From JBBSOW01 sp038259365 (GTDB lineage: Bacteria > Actinomycetota > Actinomycetes > Propionibacteriales > Propionibacteriaceae): a stretch of DNA of 49,370 nt. Position numbers and translations under genes: made by a program. Of this stretch, positions 10,362 to 18,865 are shown piece after piece. Below the pieces are notes generated by a model that saw only the letters and a list, made by a program, of their open reading frames with translations, ran no database searches and was not told the origin of the DNA. The stretch spans positions 1 through 49,370 of the forward strand of contig JBBSOW010000015.1 of NCBI GenBank assembly GCA_038259365.1, in the 5' to 3' direction. The number at the start of each line of letters is the position of its first letter. Within the stretch, counting starts at the first letter, position 1.

Positions 10362-11638
10362 GCGCACTCAACGACTTCCTCGACGGCTGCCAGACCGACG
10401 GCCTCGAACTGCACAGCCTCATCGTCGAGGTGGACCGGCAACGGATCGCCGAGGGCTACGCCGCCCCCTACGAGCGCACGGACACTCCCCTGGTCTACTC
10501 GCTGAGCAAGTCCTTCATGGCCACCGCCGTCGGTTTCGCCATTGACGAGGGACTGTTCTCGCTGGAGGACAAGGTGCTGGATCTTCTCCCGGCCTACCGC
10601 GACCTCGATCTGTCCCCCGCCTGGCGCGACGCCACGATGCATCATCTGCTCTCGATGAGCACCGGCCACACCGAGGATACCCTCGCAACGCTGCTGGAGC
10701 CCGGCAGCTCCGACCCGATCGCGTCCCTGCTGCGATGCGCCCCGCAGCGCCCCTTGGGCAGCGTCCACGTCTACAACAACGGCGTCAGCTTCCTGGCCGG
10801 CTACATTTTGCAGAAGCTGAGCGGCGAGCGCCTCGTCGATTACCTGCGTCCGCGGCTCTTCGATCCGCTCGGTATCGGTCCGGTCAGCTGGGATCAGGGC
10901 GGCACGGGCGTCGATCTGGGGTTCAGCGGTCTGCACATCAGCACCGACGGGCTCGCCCGGTTCGCGAGGCTCTACCTCGACGACGGCGTGTGGGAGGGCC
11001 ACCGACTGCTCCCCGCGGGATGGGTGGCCACGGCCGCGCGCCACCACATCGAGACCGGCATCATCGAGGAGCGGCCCCTCGACTGGTCCCAGGGCTACGG
11101 CTACCAGTTCTGGATGGCCAGGCACGGCTACCGCGGCGACGGCGCCTGCGGCCAGTTCGTCATCGTGTTGCCGAAGCAGCGGGCCAGCGTCGCCATCACG
11201 GGCCTCACCGAGAACATGCAGGGAGTCCTCGACCGCTTGTGGACCCACCTGTTGCCGAGCCTCGCCGAGGATCGCTCCGGCGGTGGCCTGGCCGACGCCG
11301 AGCTACACGAACGACTCGACGCCTGGCAGCTGCCCGCGCCCACCGACGGCGAACCCGTCGAGGAGACGTCGGTGCTCGACGGTGGACTCGAGCACCGGTT
11401 GGCCACCGGGTTCGGCGAGTACCGCCGCCAGGAGCTCAGCTACGCGGGAGGCCACACCGTCCCCGTCGCGGTGGCGGCCGTGCGGCGAGGCGGTCGGATT
11501 CGGGGCCGAATGTACGTGCTGAGCACGCCGCATAGCGCCGAGCTCACCGGCGACGCCGACGGCCGTGCCGCGCTGAGCTGGAACCTCCCCCGCCCGCTAG
11601 ACCCCGTCGTCAGCCTCGCCGACCTCACTGCCGGGTAG
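10349..11638 (+). CDS. Serine hydrolase of the beta-lactamase / class C PBP-like fold (COG1680)
   Basis: The 429-residue protein has the nucleophile motif SLSK (Ser51, Lys54) and a YNN motif (VYNNGVSFL) corresponding to Tyr-x-Asn. It also has the late glycine-rich strand CGQFVIVLPKQ, where the usual HTG/KTG triad is not obvious. No signal peptide is seen, so it is probably cytoplasmic. The family covers esterases, D-aminopeptidases and beta-lactamase relatives; the substrate cannot be predicted. ATG 10349 overlaps the ligase gene by 13 bp and follows AAGGTGG, which supports co-translation. An extra C-terminal domain (about 330-429) is of unknown function. Confidence 0.85.
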   Translation: MGRVSALNDFLDGCQTDGLELHSLIVEVDRQRIAEGYAAPYERTDTPLVYSLSKSFMATAVGFAIDEGLFSLEDKVLDLLPAYRDLDLSPAWRDATMHHLLSMSTGHTEDTLATLLEPGSSDPIASLLRCAPQRPLGSVHVYNNGVSFLAGYILQKLSGERLVDYLRPRLFDPLGIGPVSWDQGGTGVDLGFSGLHISTDGLARFARLYLDDGVWEGHRLLPAGWVATAARHHIETGIIEERPLDWSQGYGYQFWMARHGYRGDGACGQFVIVLPKQRASVAITGLTENMQGVLDRLWTHLLPSLAEDRSGGGLADAELHERLDAWQLPAPTDGEPVEETSVLDGGLEHRLATGFGEYRRQELSYAGGHTVPVAVAAVRRGGRIRGRMYVLSTPHSAELTGDADGRAALSWNLPRPLDPVVSLADLTAG

Positions 11639-11721
11639 GCGCGCGGCCATCCGACCAGGGAGGCGGCCTCGGTGGCCGTGCCGCGCTGGGTTGGCCCGCG
11701 TTGTGACGTGCGACGGGAGGC

Positions 11722-13227
11722 TCATCGCCGGGCCTGGACCGCCTGCTCCGGTTCGGCGCCGAAGATCGACCGGTAGAGGTCCGCGCCGTAGCTTGTCGGG
11801 AGGGGATCGCCCTCGACGAGGACGAACGTGCGCTCTCGCTCCGCGCGCAGGCGGTAGGCGTCCGGGCGTTTGCTGAGCTTCCGAGCGAGGTCGTACAGGT
11901 GTGTCACGTAGGCGACGCGGACCCCGGAGTCGAGTAGAGCGCCGACGACGTCTCGCCCGATCTGGGACCCTTCCCGTTCGTTCGTCGACGAAAACGCCTC
12001 GTTGATCAGGACGAGGCACCCCGGTAGGACGTTCTCGGCGATGTCGCGCATCCGCGAGAGTTCTTCTTCGAGCTTGCCCTCGTTCATCGCGGCGTCTTCT
12101 TCTCGTTTGAAGTGGGTGAAGACCCCGTTCGCGATGCTCGCCGAGAAGGCTTGGGCGGGCACGGGCATCCCGGCCTGCATCATGAGCTGCGCGAGGCCGA
12201 CGCTGCGCAAGAACGTGGATTTTCCGCCGCGATTCGCACCGGTCACGAGGATCAGCGCCCGCCCATCGGCGTGTGCGTCGTTGCCGAGCACGGGTTCCTT
12301 GCTGATCAACGCGAGAGAGGCATCGACCAGGCCCGCACACTCGAGTCGGATCGTCGAAGCGGGTTGAGGCGTTGGGAACACGAGGGGTTGGCCCGACGCG
12401 TCGAGGCGGTGTGACAGGTTCAAGCACCCGAGGTAGAAGGCGAGCTCGGTGCGCAGGGCTCGAAAGAAGTCGAGGATGTGGTCGGTCGAGCGCGCCAGCG
12501 CGTCCGCGACCGCGTTCAGTCCCCGGCCCTTCATCTTCGTGAGTGCCTTCGCTCCGGCTTGGTCGCGGTCGGGGATCTCGAACGAGGGGTCGGGGTGAAC
12601 GAGCCCGCCCCACCGTTCTCCGAGTGAGCGCTTTTCGTGCTCGGGCCGGCGCAGGACGAGCTCGGTTGCCTTTCCGTGCTCCTCGAGACGCGCGCTGACG
12701 ATGATGCCGCCCGGGAAGCGGAGGCGGCGCAGGTGGCGCTCGATCTCGGCGAAGTAGCCGTCGTCGAGCTCGGTGCGGACCCTTTCGAAGAAGCGTTGAA
12801 ATCCCGCCGAACCGAACTCGGCCCCGTGTTCCTCAGTCATCGTGCGCAGGCGCCGCAGGGAGGACACGAACAGCTCGAGAACCTCGATTGCGCGGGAGAC
12901 GGTCGCGGATGGGTTGGGGTGGCTGAGCCAGCCGTAGATCTTGCGCTCGCGGGCGATCGCCTCGACCGCGAGGTCGTACAGTTCCCGCACGACCGGCTCA
13001 TTGCGCTGAGCATCGCGCCCGGCATCCTGGCGGTAGACGATGTCCTCGATCGAGGTCAGACTTTCGAGCAGGGCCCGCTTCGCGATCCCGGCCAGGAACC
13101 GATCGCCACCCGCCATGGCCTCGACGAGGATGTCGAGCTCGAGGTCTTGGATGAGCGTGTCGGCATTGGTCGGCGGCTTCGGCTCGGACGCCAGGTCTCG
13201 GTCTGCAAACAGCAGGAATGTTTTCAC
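11722..13227 (-). CDS. MutS-like ATPase without mismatch-recognition domains (second of pair)
   Basis: The 501-residue protein keeps the lever/clamp-like helical region (about 30-270) and the C-terminal MutS ATPase. Walker A is TGANRGGKS at 329-337, the Q-loop-like region is THFKREEDA (about 371-379), and Walker B is CLVLINEAFSST (about 404-414). The H-loop segment is YVTHLYDLA. Canonical MutS has DE in Walker B; this has NE. The N-terminal mismatch-binding and connector domains are absent. Its ATG overlaps the stop of the partner gene (ATGA), so a heterodimer is plausible. Family function is not settled; it may act on DNA structures other than mismatches. Confidence 0.88.
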   Translation of the reverse strand: MKTFLLFADRDLASEPKPPTNADTLIQDLELDILVEAMAGGDRFLAGIAKRALLESLTSIEDIVYRQDAGRDAQRNEPVVRELYDLAVEAIARERKIYGWLSHPNPSATVSRAIEVLELFVSSLRRLRTMTEEHGAEFGSAGFQRFFERVRTELDDGYFAEIERHLRRLRFPGGIIVSARLEEHGKATELVLRRPEHEKRSLGERWGGLVHPDPSFEIPDRDQAGAKALTKMKGRGLNAVADALARSTDHILDFFRALRTELAFYLGCLNLSHRLDASGQPLVFPTPQPASTIRLECAGLVDASLALISKEPVLGNDAHADGRALILVTGANRGGKSTFLRSVGLAQLMMQAGMPVPAQAFSASIANGVFTHFKREEDAAMNEGKLEEELSRMRDIAENVLPGCLVLINEAFSSTNEREGSQIGRDVVGALLDSGVRVAYVTHLYDLARKLSKRPDAYRLRAERERTFVLVEGDPLPTSYGADLYRSIFGAEPEQAVQARR

Positions 13228-14777
13228 GATGCGATCTCCTTCGTCATGGCGGCGTACGTCAGTCCGTATTTCTCGGCGAGGGCGAGCGCGTGGGCGCGTC
13301 CGTCGGCCGCTCGGCGTTCGAGCTGGAAGGTGCGCGCGACGGGATCGTTGGGGTCGACGGTCGCGACCATGCTCACGGTTGTCTCGCCCAGGATCGAGAG
13401 CTCATCGACGAACGTGACGCACAGGCCGAGCAGATCCCGATCGATGACCTGCCGGATCACGGCGGTCCCGAGGACGATGGCATCGTCGAGGGTCGTGGCG
13501 TTGAAGATCTCATTCATGATCACGATGCTGTCTCCGGTCGCGGCCTCGAGAATGTCGTGGATGCGCACGAGTTCGTCCTCGAGTTTGCTGTGCAGCGTGG
13601 TGATGTCCTCCTCCTTCTCGTAGTGGGTGAACAGCCGATCGAACAGGAACAGCGAGGCGCGCGTCCCGGGAACGGGCAGCCCGAGACGGGCGAGCCAATG
13701 CGCCTGGCCGAACGCCCGGGAGAAGGTCGTTTTACCGCCCTGGTTCGCGCCGGTCACCACGATCAGGCGCTCGTGTCCTTCGAGGCGGAAATCGTTGGCG
13801 ACGACGCGTCGGGAATTTTTGGCCAGCTTGCCCGCGAGGACGATGTCGAAGATGCCTTCCCCGGAGACAGCCTTGTTCGATGAGACCGTCGGCATGCAGA
13901 AAGACAGGCCCGTGTTCGCGAGACGCCTGGTCTGCTCGAGGTAGGACAGGTAGAACTGCAACTCGCGATCGATGCGCGCGATCGTGTCGTCGACGTGCGA
14001 GTCCGCGTTCTGGCGCACGAACGCGTCGAGCGCGCCGAAATCGTCGGGATGCTCCTGCGCGAGCAACTTGAGCACCCCGGCCTCGACCGTATCGAGCTCA
14101 GTCTCGCCCGCGAATCGAGTACGGTGGCTTTTCCCGTCGCCCTGACGAAAGCGTGCGAAGGTCGCTTCGATCTCGGCACTGTAGTCCGGCTCGTCTCCGA
14201 ACGCCGAAACCGTGACCTTCGCGCCCCTGATCCGCATCGTGTAGCGGATCGCCGTCAGATTGCCGCTGATCGTCTGGGCCTGCTCGCGGGGCCGGGTGAA
14301 CCGCTCGCTCGCGACGTGGTCGGACAGCCACGCTCGCAGACCGCGCATCCCGTCGGAGTCGAGGTCGTCGGCCTCCAGGTCATCGGCGAACCGGGCGACC
14401 GCGTCGTAGTAGGTGATCATGGACGTCAGCAGCCCTAGGGGGCGCTGCAACGGGGTGTGAAGGGAGAGCGCCCGCGCGCGTTGATTGCGATATTCAGACA
14501 TCGCCGCGCCGAACCCCGTCGCGTGGCCATACACCGTGTCGCCGGCGAGATCGAGGTAGACGCGCTGCCGGTATTCGATCGCAGCCCCGGAGCGCAGCGG
14601 GGTGAAGAACAGCGACGCGAGCCCGTACTCGCGGCGCTCGGCCGTGAGGGTCTCGACGAGCTGATCGAGGAACAAGTCGTGAAAGCAGGCCGGCTCGTCC
14701 TCGGCGAACGCCGGGTTGGCCGCCTCGTCGCCGGTGAACATGAGGCTGTGGAAGGCCGACGGATGCGGATTGGTCAT
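13224..14777 (-). CDS. MutS-like ATPase without mismatch-recognition domains (first of pair)
   Basis: This 517-residue protein is built like its downstream neighbour. A helical core is followed by the MutS-type ATPase with Walker A TGANQGGKT (342-350), THYEKEEDI (about 384-392) and Walker B SIVIMNEIFNATT (about 417-429). The Walker B again reads NE where MutS has DE. The two proteins are clearly paralogous in layout but diverged in sequence, as expected for an obligate heterodimer. The ORF opens a two-gene unit divergent from the enolase. The pair favours TCG and GCG codons compared with its neighbours by eye, a possible sign of acquisition. Start ATG 14777 follows AGGAGTC. Confidence 0.88.
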   Translation of the reverse strand: MTNPHPSAFHSLMFTGDEAANPAFAEDEPACFHDLFLDQLVETLTAERREYGLASLFFTPLRSGAAIEYRQRVYLDLAGDTVYGHATGFGAAMSEYRNQRARALSLHTPLQRPLGLLTSMITYYDAVARFADDLEADDLDSDGMRGLRAWLSDHVASERFTRPREQAQTISGNLTAIRYTMRIRGAKVTVSAFGDEPDYSAEIEATFARFRQGDGKSHRTRFAGETELDTVEAGVLKLLAQEHPDDFGALDAFVRQNADSHVDDTIARIDRELQFYLSYLEQTRRLANTGLSFCMPTVSSNKAVSGEGIFDIVLAGKLAKNSRRVVANDFRLEGHERLIVVTGANQGGKTTFSRAFGQAHWLARLGLPVPGTRASLFLFDRLFTHYEKEEDITTLHSKLEDELVRIHDILEAATGDSIVIMNEIFNATTLDDAIVLGTAVIRQVIDRDLLGLCVTFVDELSILGETTVSMVATVDPNDPVARTFQLERRAADGRAHALALAEKYGLTYAAMTKEIAS

Positions 14778-14960
14778 GGGTGACTCCTACCTAGACATTC
14801 GTGTGCATCTCAGGTAGAGGCCATCAGCGGAGATTCCGCAACTCGCGGCGAGCCTCATCGCCACTTTCCAGTATGCCCCAACCAAGGGCGCAGCGCCGAG
14901 GGACTCCGTCCGCCCACGATGTGATTTACTGATCCGAAGCGGCGGTGGGGCCTCGCCGCA

Positions 14961-15014
14961 CCCGATCTCGGCAGCGGTCCCGATCCCGGCAGCGGTCCCG
15001 ATCCCAACAGCGTC
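14961..15014 (+). repeat. Three imperfect 18-bp tandem repeats upstream of enolase
   Basis: Units lie at 14961-14978, 14979-14996 and 14997-15014. The first two differ at one base; the third diverges at its end. They sit in the 350-bp gap (14778-15127) between the MutS-like pair and the enolase gene, about 25-80 bp before a possible leader ORF. They could be protein-binding sites or simple slippage. I see no clear -10/-35 promoter in the gap. Confidence 0.75.
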
Positions 15015-15038
15015 ACGCTCACACGAGGTGAGACGGTT

Positions 15039-15131
15039 ATGACCCACACATCGACCGACCAGCGCCCCCTCCCGACCGCTGATCCCTGCAGACACCCACA
15101 CCGACAGCCACGAAGGACTCGCGCCTTATGA
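15039..15131 (+). CDS. Possible 30-codon leader ORF overlapping the enolase start
   Basis: The ORF is MTHTSTDQRPLPTADPCRHP followed by ten Arg/Pro/His-rich residues. It is preceded by a good Shine-Dalgarno (GAGGTGAG, about 7 bp from ATG). Its stop overlaps the enolase ATG (ATGA). This geometry fits translational coupling. The composition is biased to Pro, His, Arg and Thr and no homologue is recognised, so it may be a leader peptide or a chance frame. Confidence 0.4.
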   Translation: MTHTSTDQRPLPTADPCRHPHRQPRRTRAL

Positions 15132-16450
15132 ACAGCAACGTCGGCCACGGCCACCACACCGCAGGCACGTCCTCGGGCGACTCCGTCGCCGTCTCGATCG
15201 AGGACGTCGTCGCTCGTCCGGTGCTCGACTCCCGCGGATTTCCGACGATCCGCGTCGATCTCCACCTGGCCGACGGGGCCATCGTCTCCGGCGCGGCCCC
15301 CTCGGGCGCCTCGACGGGCGCACACGAGGCGGTTGAACTGCGTGACGGCGGCGCGGCATTCGGTGGCAAGGGGGTCGACAGGGCAATCGAGCTGATCCGC
15401 CACGAGCTCACCCCGGTGCTGGTGCACCGCGACTGGACCGACCCATCGAGCCTCGACGCGATGCTCTCCGACATCGATGGCACCGGCCAGTACGCGCGGA
15501 TCGGCGCGAACAGCGCGGTCGCGATCTCGATCGCCGCGAGCCGCGGATTCGCGCACGAGGCGGGCCTCGAGCTGCACGAGTGGATCGCCCGCTCCAGCGG
15601 GTCGACGCAGCGGATGCCCGTCCCGCACTTCAACGTGCTCAATGGTGGCGCCCACGCGGCCAATGCCCTCGATTTCCAAGAATTCATGATCGCCCCGCTC
15701 GCCGCGACGAGCGAAGCGGAGGCCGTGCGGATCGGCGCCGACGTCTATCACGCGCTCGCGACGCTGGTGAAGCGGCGATACGGGACCGCCGGGCTCGGGG
15801 ATGAGGGCGGTTTCGCGCCACCGATCGAGCGCCCCGAGGAGGCGCTCGATCTGCTGGTCGAGGCGATCACCGCGGCCGGCTACACCCCCTCGCGCGATGG
15901 CGTCGCGATCGCGCTCGATCCCGCCGCCAACGGCTTCTACGCCGAGGACGACACCTATTCGGTCGGCGGACGAACGCTCTCGCGAGGCGATCTTGTCGCC
16001 TACTACCAAGAGCTCGTCGGCGCCTATCCGATCCACAGCATCGAGGACGGTTTCGACGAGACCGATCACGAGGGCTGGGCCGCGATGGCCGATGCGCTCG
16101 GGGACACGATCCAACTCGTCGGAGATGACCTGTACGTGACCGACCCGGCGCGCATTCGCGAGGGCGCGGAGAAGAAATGGTCGAACGCGGTTCTCATCAA
16201 GCCGAACCAGATCGGGACCGTGACCCAGACGCTCGAAGCGATCCGCACCGCGCGCGAGGCCGGTCTCGCGTGCATGGTCTCCCACCGCTCCGGTGAGACC
16301 GACGACACGTTCATCGCCGATCTCGCGGTCGGGACCGGCGTGGGCCAGATCAAATCCGGGGCGCCCGCGCGCGGGGAGCGCGTCGCGAAGTACAACCGCC
16401 TGACCGACATCGAGGCCGCGGGCCACCTGCCGTTCGGGTTGGATCGGTAA
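15128..16450 (+). CDS. eno: Enolase (divergent type)
   Basis: Enolase interconverts 2-phosphoglycerate and phosphoenolpyruvate. The 440-residue protein keeps every active-site element I can check: SGAST loop (59-63), His176 (NGGAHAAN), Glu226 (GDEGGF), metal ligands Asp264, Glu306 and Asp333, Lys358 (LIKPNQIGT), Arg387-Ser388 (SHRSGE) and Lys409 (GQIKSGAP). It departs from standard bacterial enolase in places, for example ALDPAANGF for ALDxAASEF and LIKPN for LIKxN. It also has an N-terminal lead of about 22 residues. It stands beside the MutS-like pair rather than next to division genes such as ftsB/divIC, where the usual actinobacterial copy sits. It may therefore be a second copy; only the full genome can tell. 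Confidence 0.94.
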   Translation: MNSNVGHGHHTAGTSSGDSVAVSIEDVVARPVLDSRGFPTIRVDLHLADGAIVSGAAPSGASTGAHEAVELRDGGAAFGGKGVDRAIELIRHELTPVLVHRDWTDPSSLDAMLSDIDGTGQYARIGANSAVAISIAASRGFAHEAGLELHEWIARSSGSTQRMPVPHFNVLNGGAHAANALDFQEFMIAPLAATSEAEAVRIGADVYHALATLVKRRYGTAGLGDEGGFAPPIERPEEALDLLVEAITAAGYTPSRDGVAIALDPAANGFYAEDDTYSVGGRTLSRGDLVAYYQELVGAYPIHSIEDGFDETDHEGWAAMADALGDTIQLVGDDLYVTDPARIREGAEKKWSNAVLIKPNQIGTVTQTLEAIRTAREAGLACMVSHRSGETDDTFIADLAVGTGVGQIKSGAPARGERVAKYNRLTDIEAAGHLPFGLDR

Positions 16451-16526
16451 CCGGACGCAGAGGCGGCGAGCAGAGAGCCCGGGTGCGTCACTCATCCGAC
16501 GTTGGCCACAGCCAGTTGGCCCTCAC

Positions 16527-17000
16527 TTAGCCGGCTGGGTGGCGTTGCACCCTCAGCTCCACCATCGGCAGGCTTTCGATCGGGTGCCCCGCCGCCTCCT
16601 CGATCGCTCCGCTGAGGCGGCGCCAGGCTTTGGGGTGCTCGCGCCGGTAGCGGGCCAGGCTCGCCTCAGCCTCGTCCTCACTCAGAGGCCTGGCGCGGGC
16701 GGGCACGCGCTGCAGCGCGCCGACGCTGACGTGGCAGTCGGGGGTGACGGCCAGGTTGCGGTACCACTGGGCTCGCTTGCCGAACCCGCTGGCCACCACC
16801 AACGTGTCGGGGGCGGGACGCTCGACGACCTCCAGGCAGACAAATCGTGGCTGGCCCGTCGTGCGACCAACGTGTTCGATCATCAGCATCCGCTGCCCCA
16901 GCAGCCGCCCGGCGCTGTGCCGATACAGCCAGATGGGCGCACGGACGAGCCAGCGGGTGCGAAGAGCCCGACCGAACAGGCGTGCTGAATCTAACCTCAC
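16527..17000 (-). CDS. Deazaflavin (F420)-dependent nitroreductase-family protein, Ddn-like
   Basis: The 157-residue protein belongs to the split-barrel family of Ddn. The core is MLMIEHVGRTTGQPRFVCLEV, then LVVASGFGKRAQWYRNLAVTPDCHVSVG, the segment that contacts F420 in this family. The usual length is 130-160 residues. Members reduce quinones, nitroimidazoles or other substrates with F420H2; the natural substrate here is unknown. It converges with the enolase (76 bp gap) and diverges from the following GNAT gene (42 bp gap). Its presence suggests that the organism makes F420. Confidence 0.85.
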   Translation of the reverse strand: MRLDSARLFGRALRTRWLVRAPIWLYRHSAGRLLGQRMLMIEHVGRTTGQPRFVCLEVVERPAPDTLVVASGFGKRAQWYRNLAVTPDCHVSVGALQRVPARARPLSEDEAEASLARYRREHPKAWRRLSGAIEEAAGHPIESLPMVELRVQRHPAG

Positions 17001-17042
17001 ACAACCAACCTACGTCCGTGGCGCCGCTGGTACGGTCCACTC

Positions 17043-17750
17043 GTGCAGATCAACGAATTCGGCCAACCTGTGGGCGATGCGATCCCCACTTGGTCGGTCA
17101 GGCCGCTGCCGGGCGAGGTAAACCTAGCGGGCGAGCGGGCCTCGGTGGTTACGTTCACCGACGAGCACCTGACCGGCCTCTTTGTGGCCACCTGCGGCCC
17201 CGAGAACGATCGCCTGTGGACGTACATGTCGACCGGTCCCTTCGAAGCCGTCGAGCAGTTGGCGGAGTATCTCGGCCTGCTTCGGGAGCGCGCCCATCCT
17301 GTCGCGATCGTCGTCGGCGGGAAGGTGGCGGGGATCGCCAGTTACCTGAACGCGGTCCCGGCGAACGGCAGCATCGAGGTGGGTCACATCACCTACGGAC
17401 CCATCTTGGCCGGCACCCGCGCCGCCACCGAGGCCATGTACCTGATGGCCCGGCACGCCTTCGACGATCTGGGCTATCGCCGCTACGAGTGGAAATGCGA
17501 CAGCCTGAACACCCCCAGCCGACGGGCGGCCCTGCGCCTCGGATTTCTCCACGAGGGCACGTTCTCCCACCACGTCGTCACGCGGGGCCGGAACCGCGAC
17601 ACGTCCTGGTTCGCGATCACCGACGACCGCTGGCCAGCCGTCCGCAACGACCTGGAACGCTGGCTCACCCCGGGAAACTTCGACGAGTCCGGCCGGCAGC
17701 GGCAGTCGCTGGGCGCCCTCCTCGGCACCTCCCGGACCGACCAACCGTGA
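17043..17750 (+). CDS. GNAT acetyltransferase (RimJ/RimL-like)
   Basis: A 235-residue protein with a RimJ/RimL-type GNAT domain. Visible elements are VAIVVGGKVAGIASYLN, IEVGHITYGPILAGTRAATEAMYLM for the acetyl-CoA site, and YEWKCDSLNTPSRRAALRLGF followed by EGTFSHHVV. This subtype often modifies N-termini or small amines; the substrate is unknown. GTG 17043 starts the family alignment directly. Its stop overlaps the GTG of the LOG-family gene, so the two are probably co-expressed. Confidence 0.88.
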   Translation: MQINEFGQPVGDAIPTWSVRPLPGEVNLAGERASVVTFTDEHLTGLFVATCGPENDRLWTYMSTGPFEAVEQLAEYLGLLRERAHPVAIVVGGKVAGIASYLNAVPANGSIEVGHITYGPILAGTRAATEAMYLMARHAFDDLGYRRYEWKCDSLNTPSRRAALRLGFLHEGTFSHHVVTRGRNRDTSWFAITDDRWPAVRNDLERWLTPGNFDESGRQRQSLGALLGTSRTDQP

Positions 17751-18850
17751 CCCGGCGAAGCGAGCAGATCGAGTCCCTGGACCAGTGGGACGCCCACGTC
17801 GCCCGGGCGCACACCCTCGCCGGCTGGTTCGTGCAATCGGTCGACCTCAGCGAACGCTCCGAGGACCTCTCGCGGGTCGACCCGGCGGGGGCGATCTTCC
17901 TCGGCTGCACGCTCGGAGACGAGCAGGTCACCGGCCTGCGCTCGCGCGGCGCCCTGGTGTTCCCGCGGCTCCCCGACGTCCCGTTCAACCCCTACCGGGC
18001 GGGCCTCTACGACGCCGACGAGCTGTTGGGGCCCGCTGGGACCGAGTACGCCGACACCGTCGACGCCCGCGTGTACGCGTGGACGAGGAACTCCCGTCGC
18101 CCCCTGGCGACCACGCTCGCCGCCGCGCTCCACGACCACGCGATCACCGACGCGCTCGACGGGGCGACCGCCGCCATTGAGCCAACCGACCTGGTCGGCG
18201 TCATGGGTGGGCACGCGCTCCAACGCGGGGAAGGGCAGTTCCGCGCCGCCGCGCGGTTGGGAGCCGACCTCACGCGCGCAGGCAAGACGGTCATGACGGG
18301 CGGAGGACCGGGCGCCATGGAGGCCGTCAACCTGGGCGCCTGGATGGCGAACTACTCAAGCGCCGAGCTCGACGAGGCCTGCCGCGTGCTGGCCGAAACC
18401 CCGTCGTTTCGCCCCAGCGTGGCCGCCTGGGTCGAGCGCGCGAGGCAGGTCCGCGAACGGTGGCCGGACGGAGGCCGCAGCTTCGGGATTCCCACCTGGT
18501 TCTACGGCCACGAGCCGCCCAACGCGTTCGCGACCGACATCGCCAAGTACTTCGCCAACGCGCTGCGCGAAGACACCCTGCTGCACCGCTGCCGGGGCGG
18601 GATCGTCTACCTTGGCGGCGCCGCGGGCACCGTGCAGGAGATCTTTCAGGCGGTGACCGAGAACTACTACGCCGCCGACGAATCCCTTGTCGCGCCGATG
18701 GTGCTCGTGGGCAAGAAGTACTGGACCGAGCACCTACCCGCCTGGCCGCTACTCCGCGGCCTGGCGGAGGGTAGGCCGATGGCCCGAAATGTCCACCTCG
18801 TCGATACCGTCGACGAGGCCACACGGGTCCTCGTGCACGCCGAGGGGTAG
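17747..18850 (+). CDS. LOG-family Rossmann-fold nucleotide-binding protein (COG1611)
   Basis: The 367-residue protein contains the LOG/TIGR00730-type fold. TVMTGGGPGAMEAVNLGA is the first signature and IVYLGGAAGTVQEIFQ the second, corresponding to PGGxGTxxE. LOG proteins release bases from nucleoside monophosphates (cytokinin-type phosphoribohydrolase). The longer type, like E. coli PpnN, has an N-terminal regulatory part; about 140 residues here would correspond to it. GTG 17747 overlaps the GNAT stop. The end converges on the broken gluconate permease with 15 bp between them. Confidence 0.85.
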   Translation: MTRRSEQIESLDQWDAHVARAHTLAGWFVQSVDLSERSEDLSRVDPAGAIFLGCTLGDEQVTGLRSRGALVFPRLPDVPFNPYRAGLYDADELLGPAGTEYADTVDARVYAWTRNSRRPLATTLAAALHDHAITDALDGATAAIEPTDLVGVMGGHALQRGEGQFRAAARLGADLTRAGKTVMTGGGPGAMEAVNLGAWMANYSSAELDEACRVLAETPSFRPSVAAWVERARQVRERWPDGGRSFGIPTWFYGHEPPNAFATDIAKYFANALREDTLLHRCRGGIVYLGGAAGTVQEIFQAVTENYYAADESLVAPMVLVGKKYWTEHLPAWPLLRGLAEGRPMARNVHLVDTVDEATRVLVHAEG

Positions 18851-18865
18851 GGGGTGTGGCCTCGG

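Noticed and set aside
7800..10367. 855-codon minus-strand open frame
   Set aside because: It lies opposite rpiA and the DNA ligase, whose motifs are clear; the product is a low-complexity His/Gly/Ala-rich shadow of GC-rich codons.
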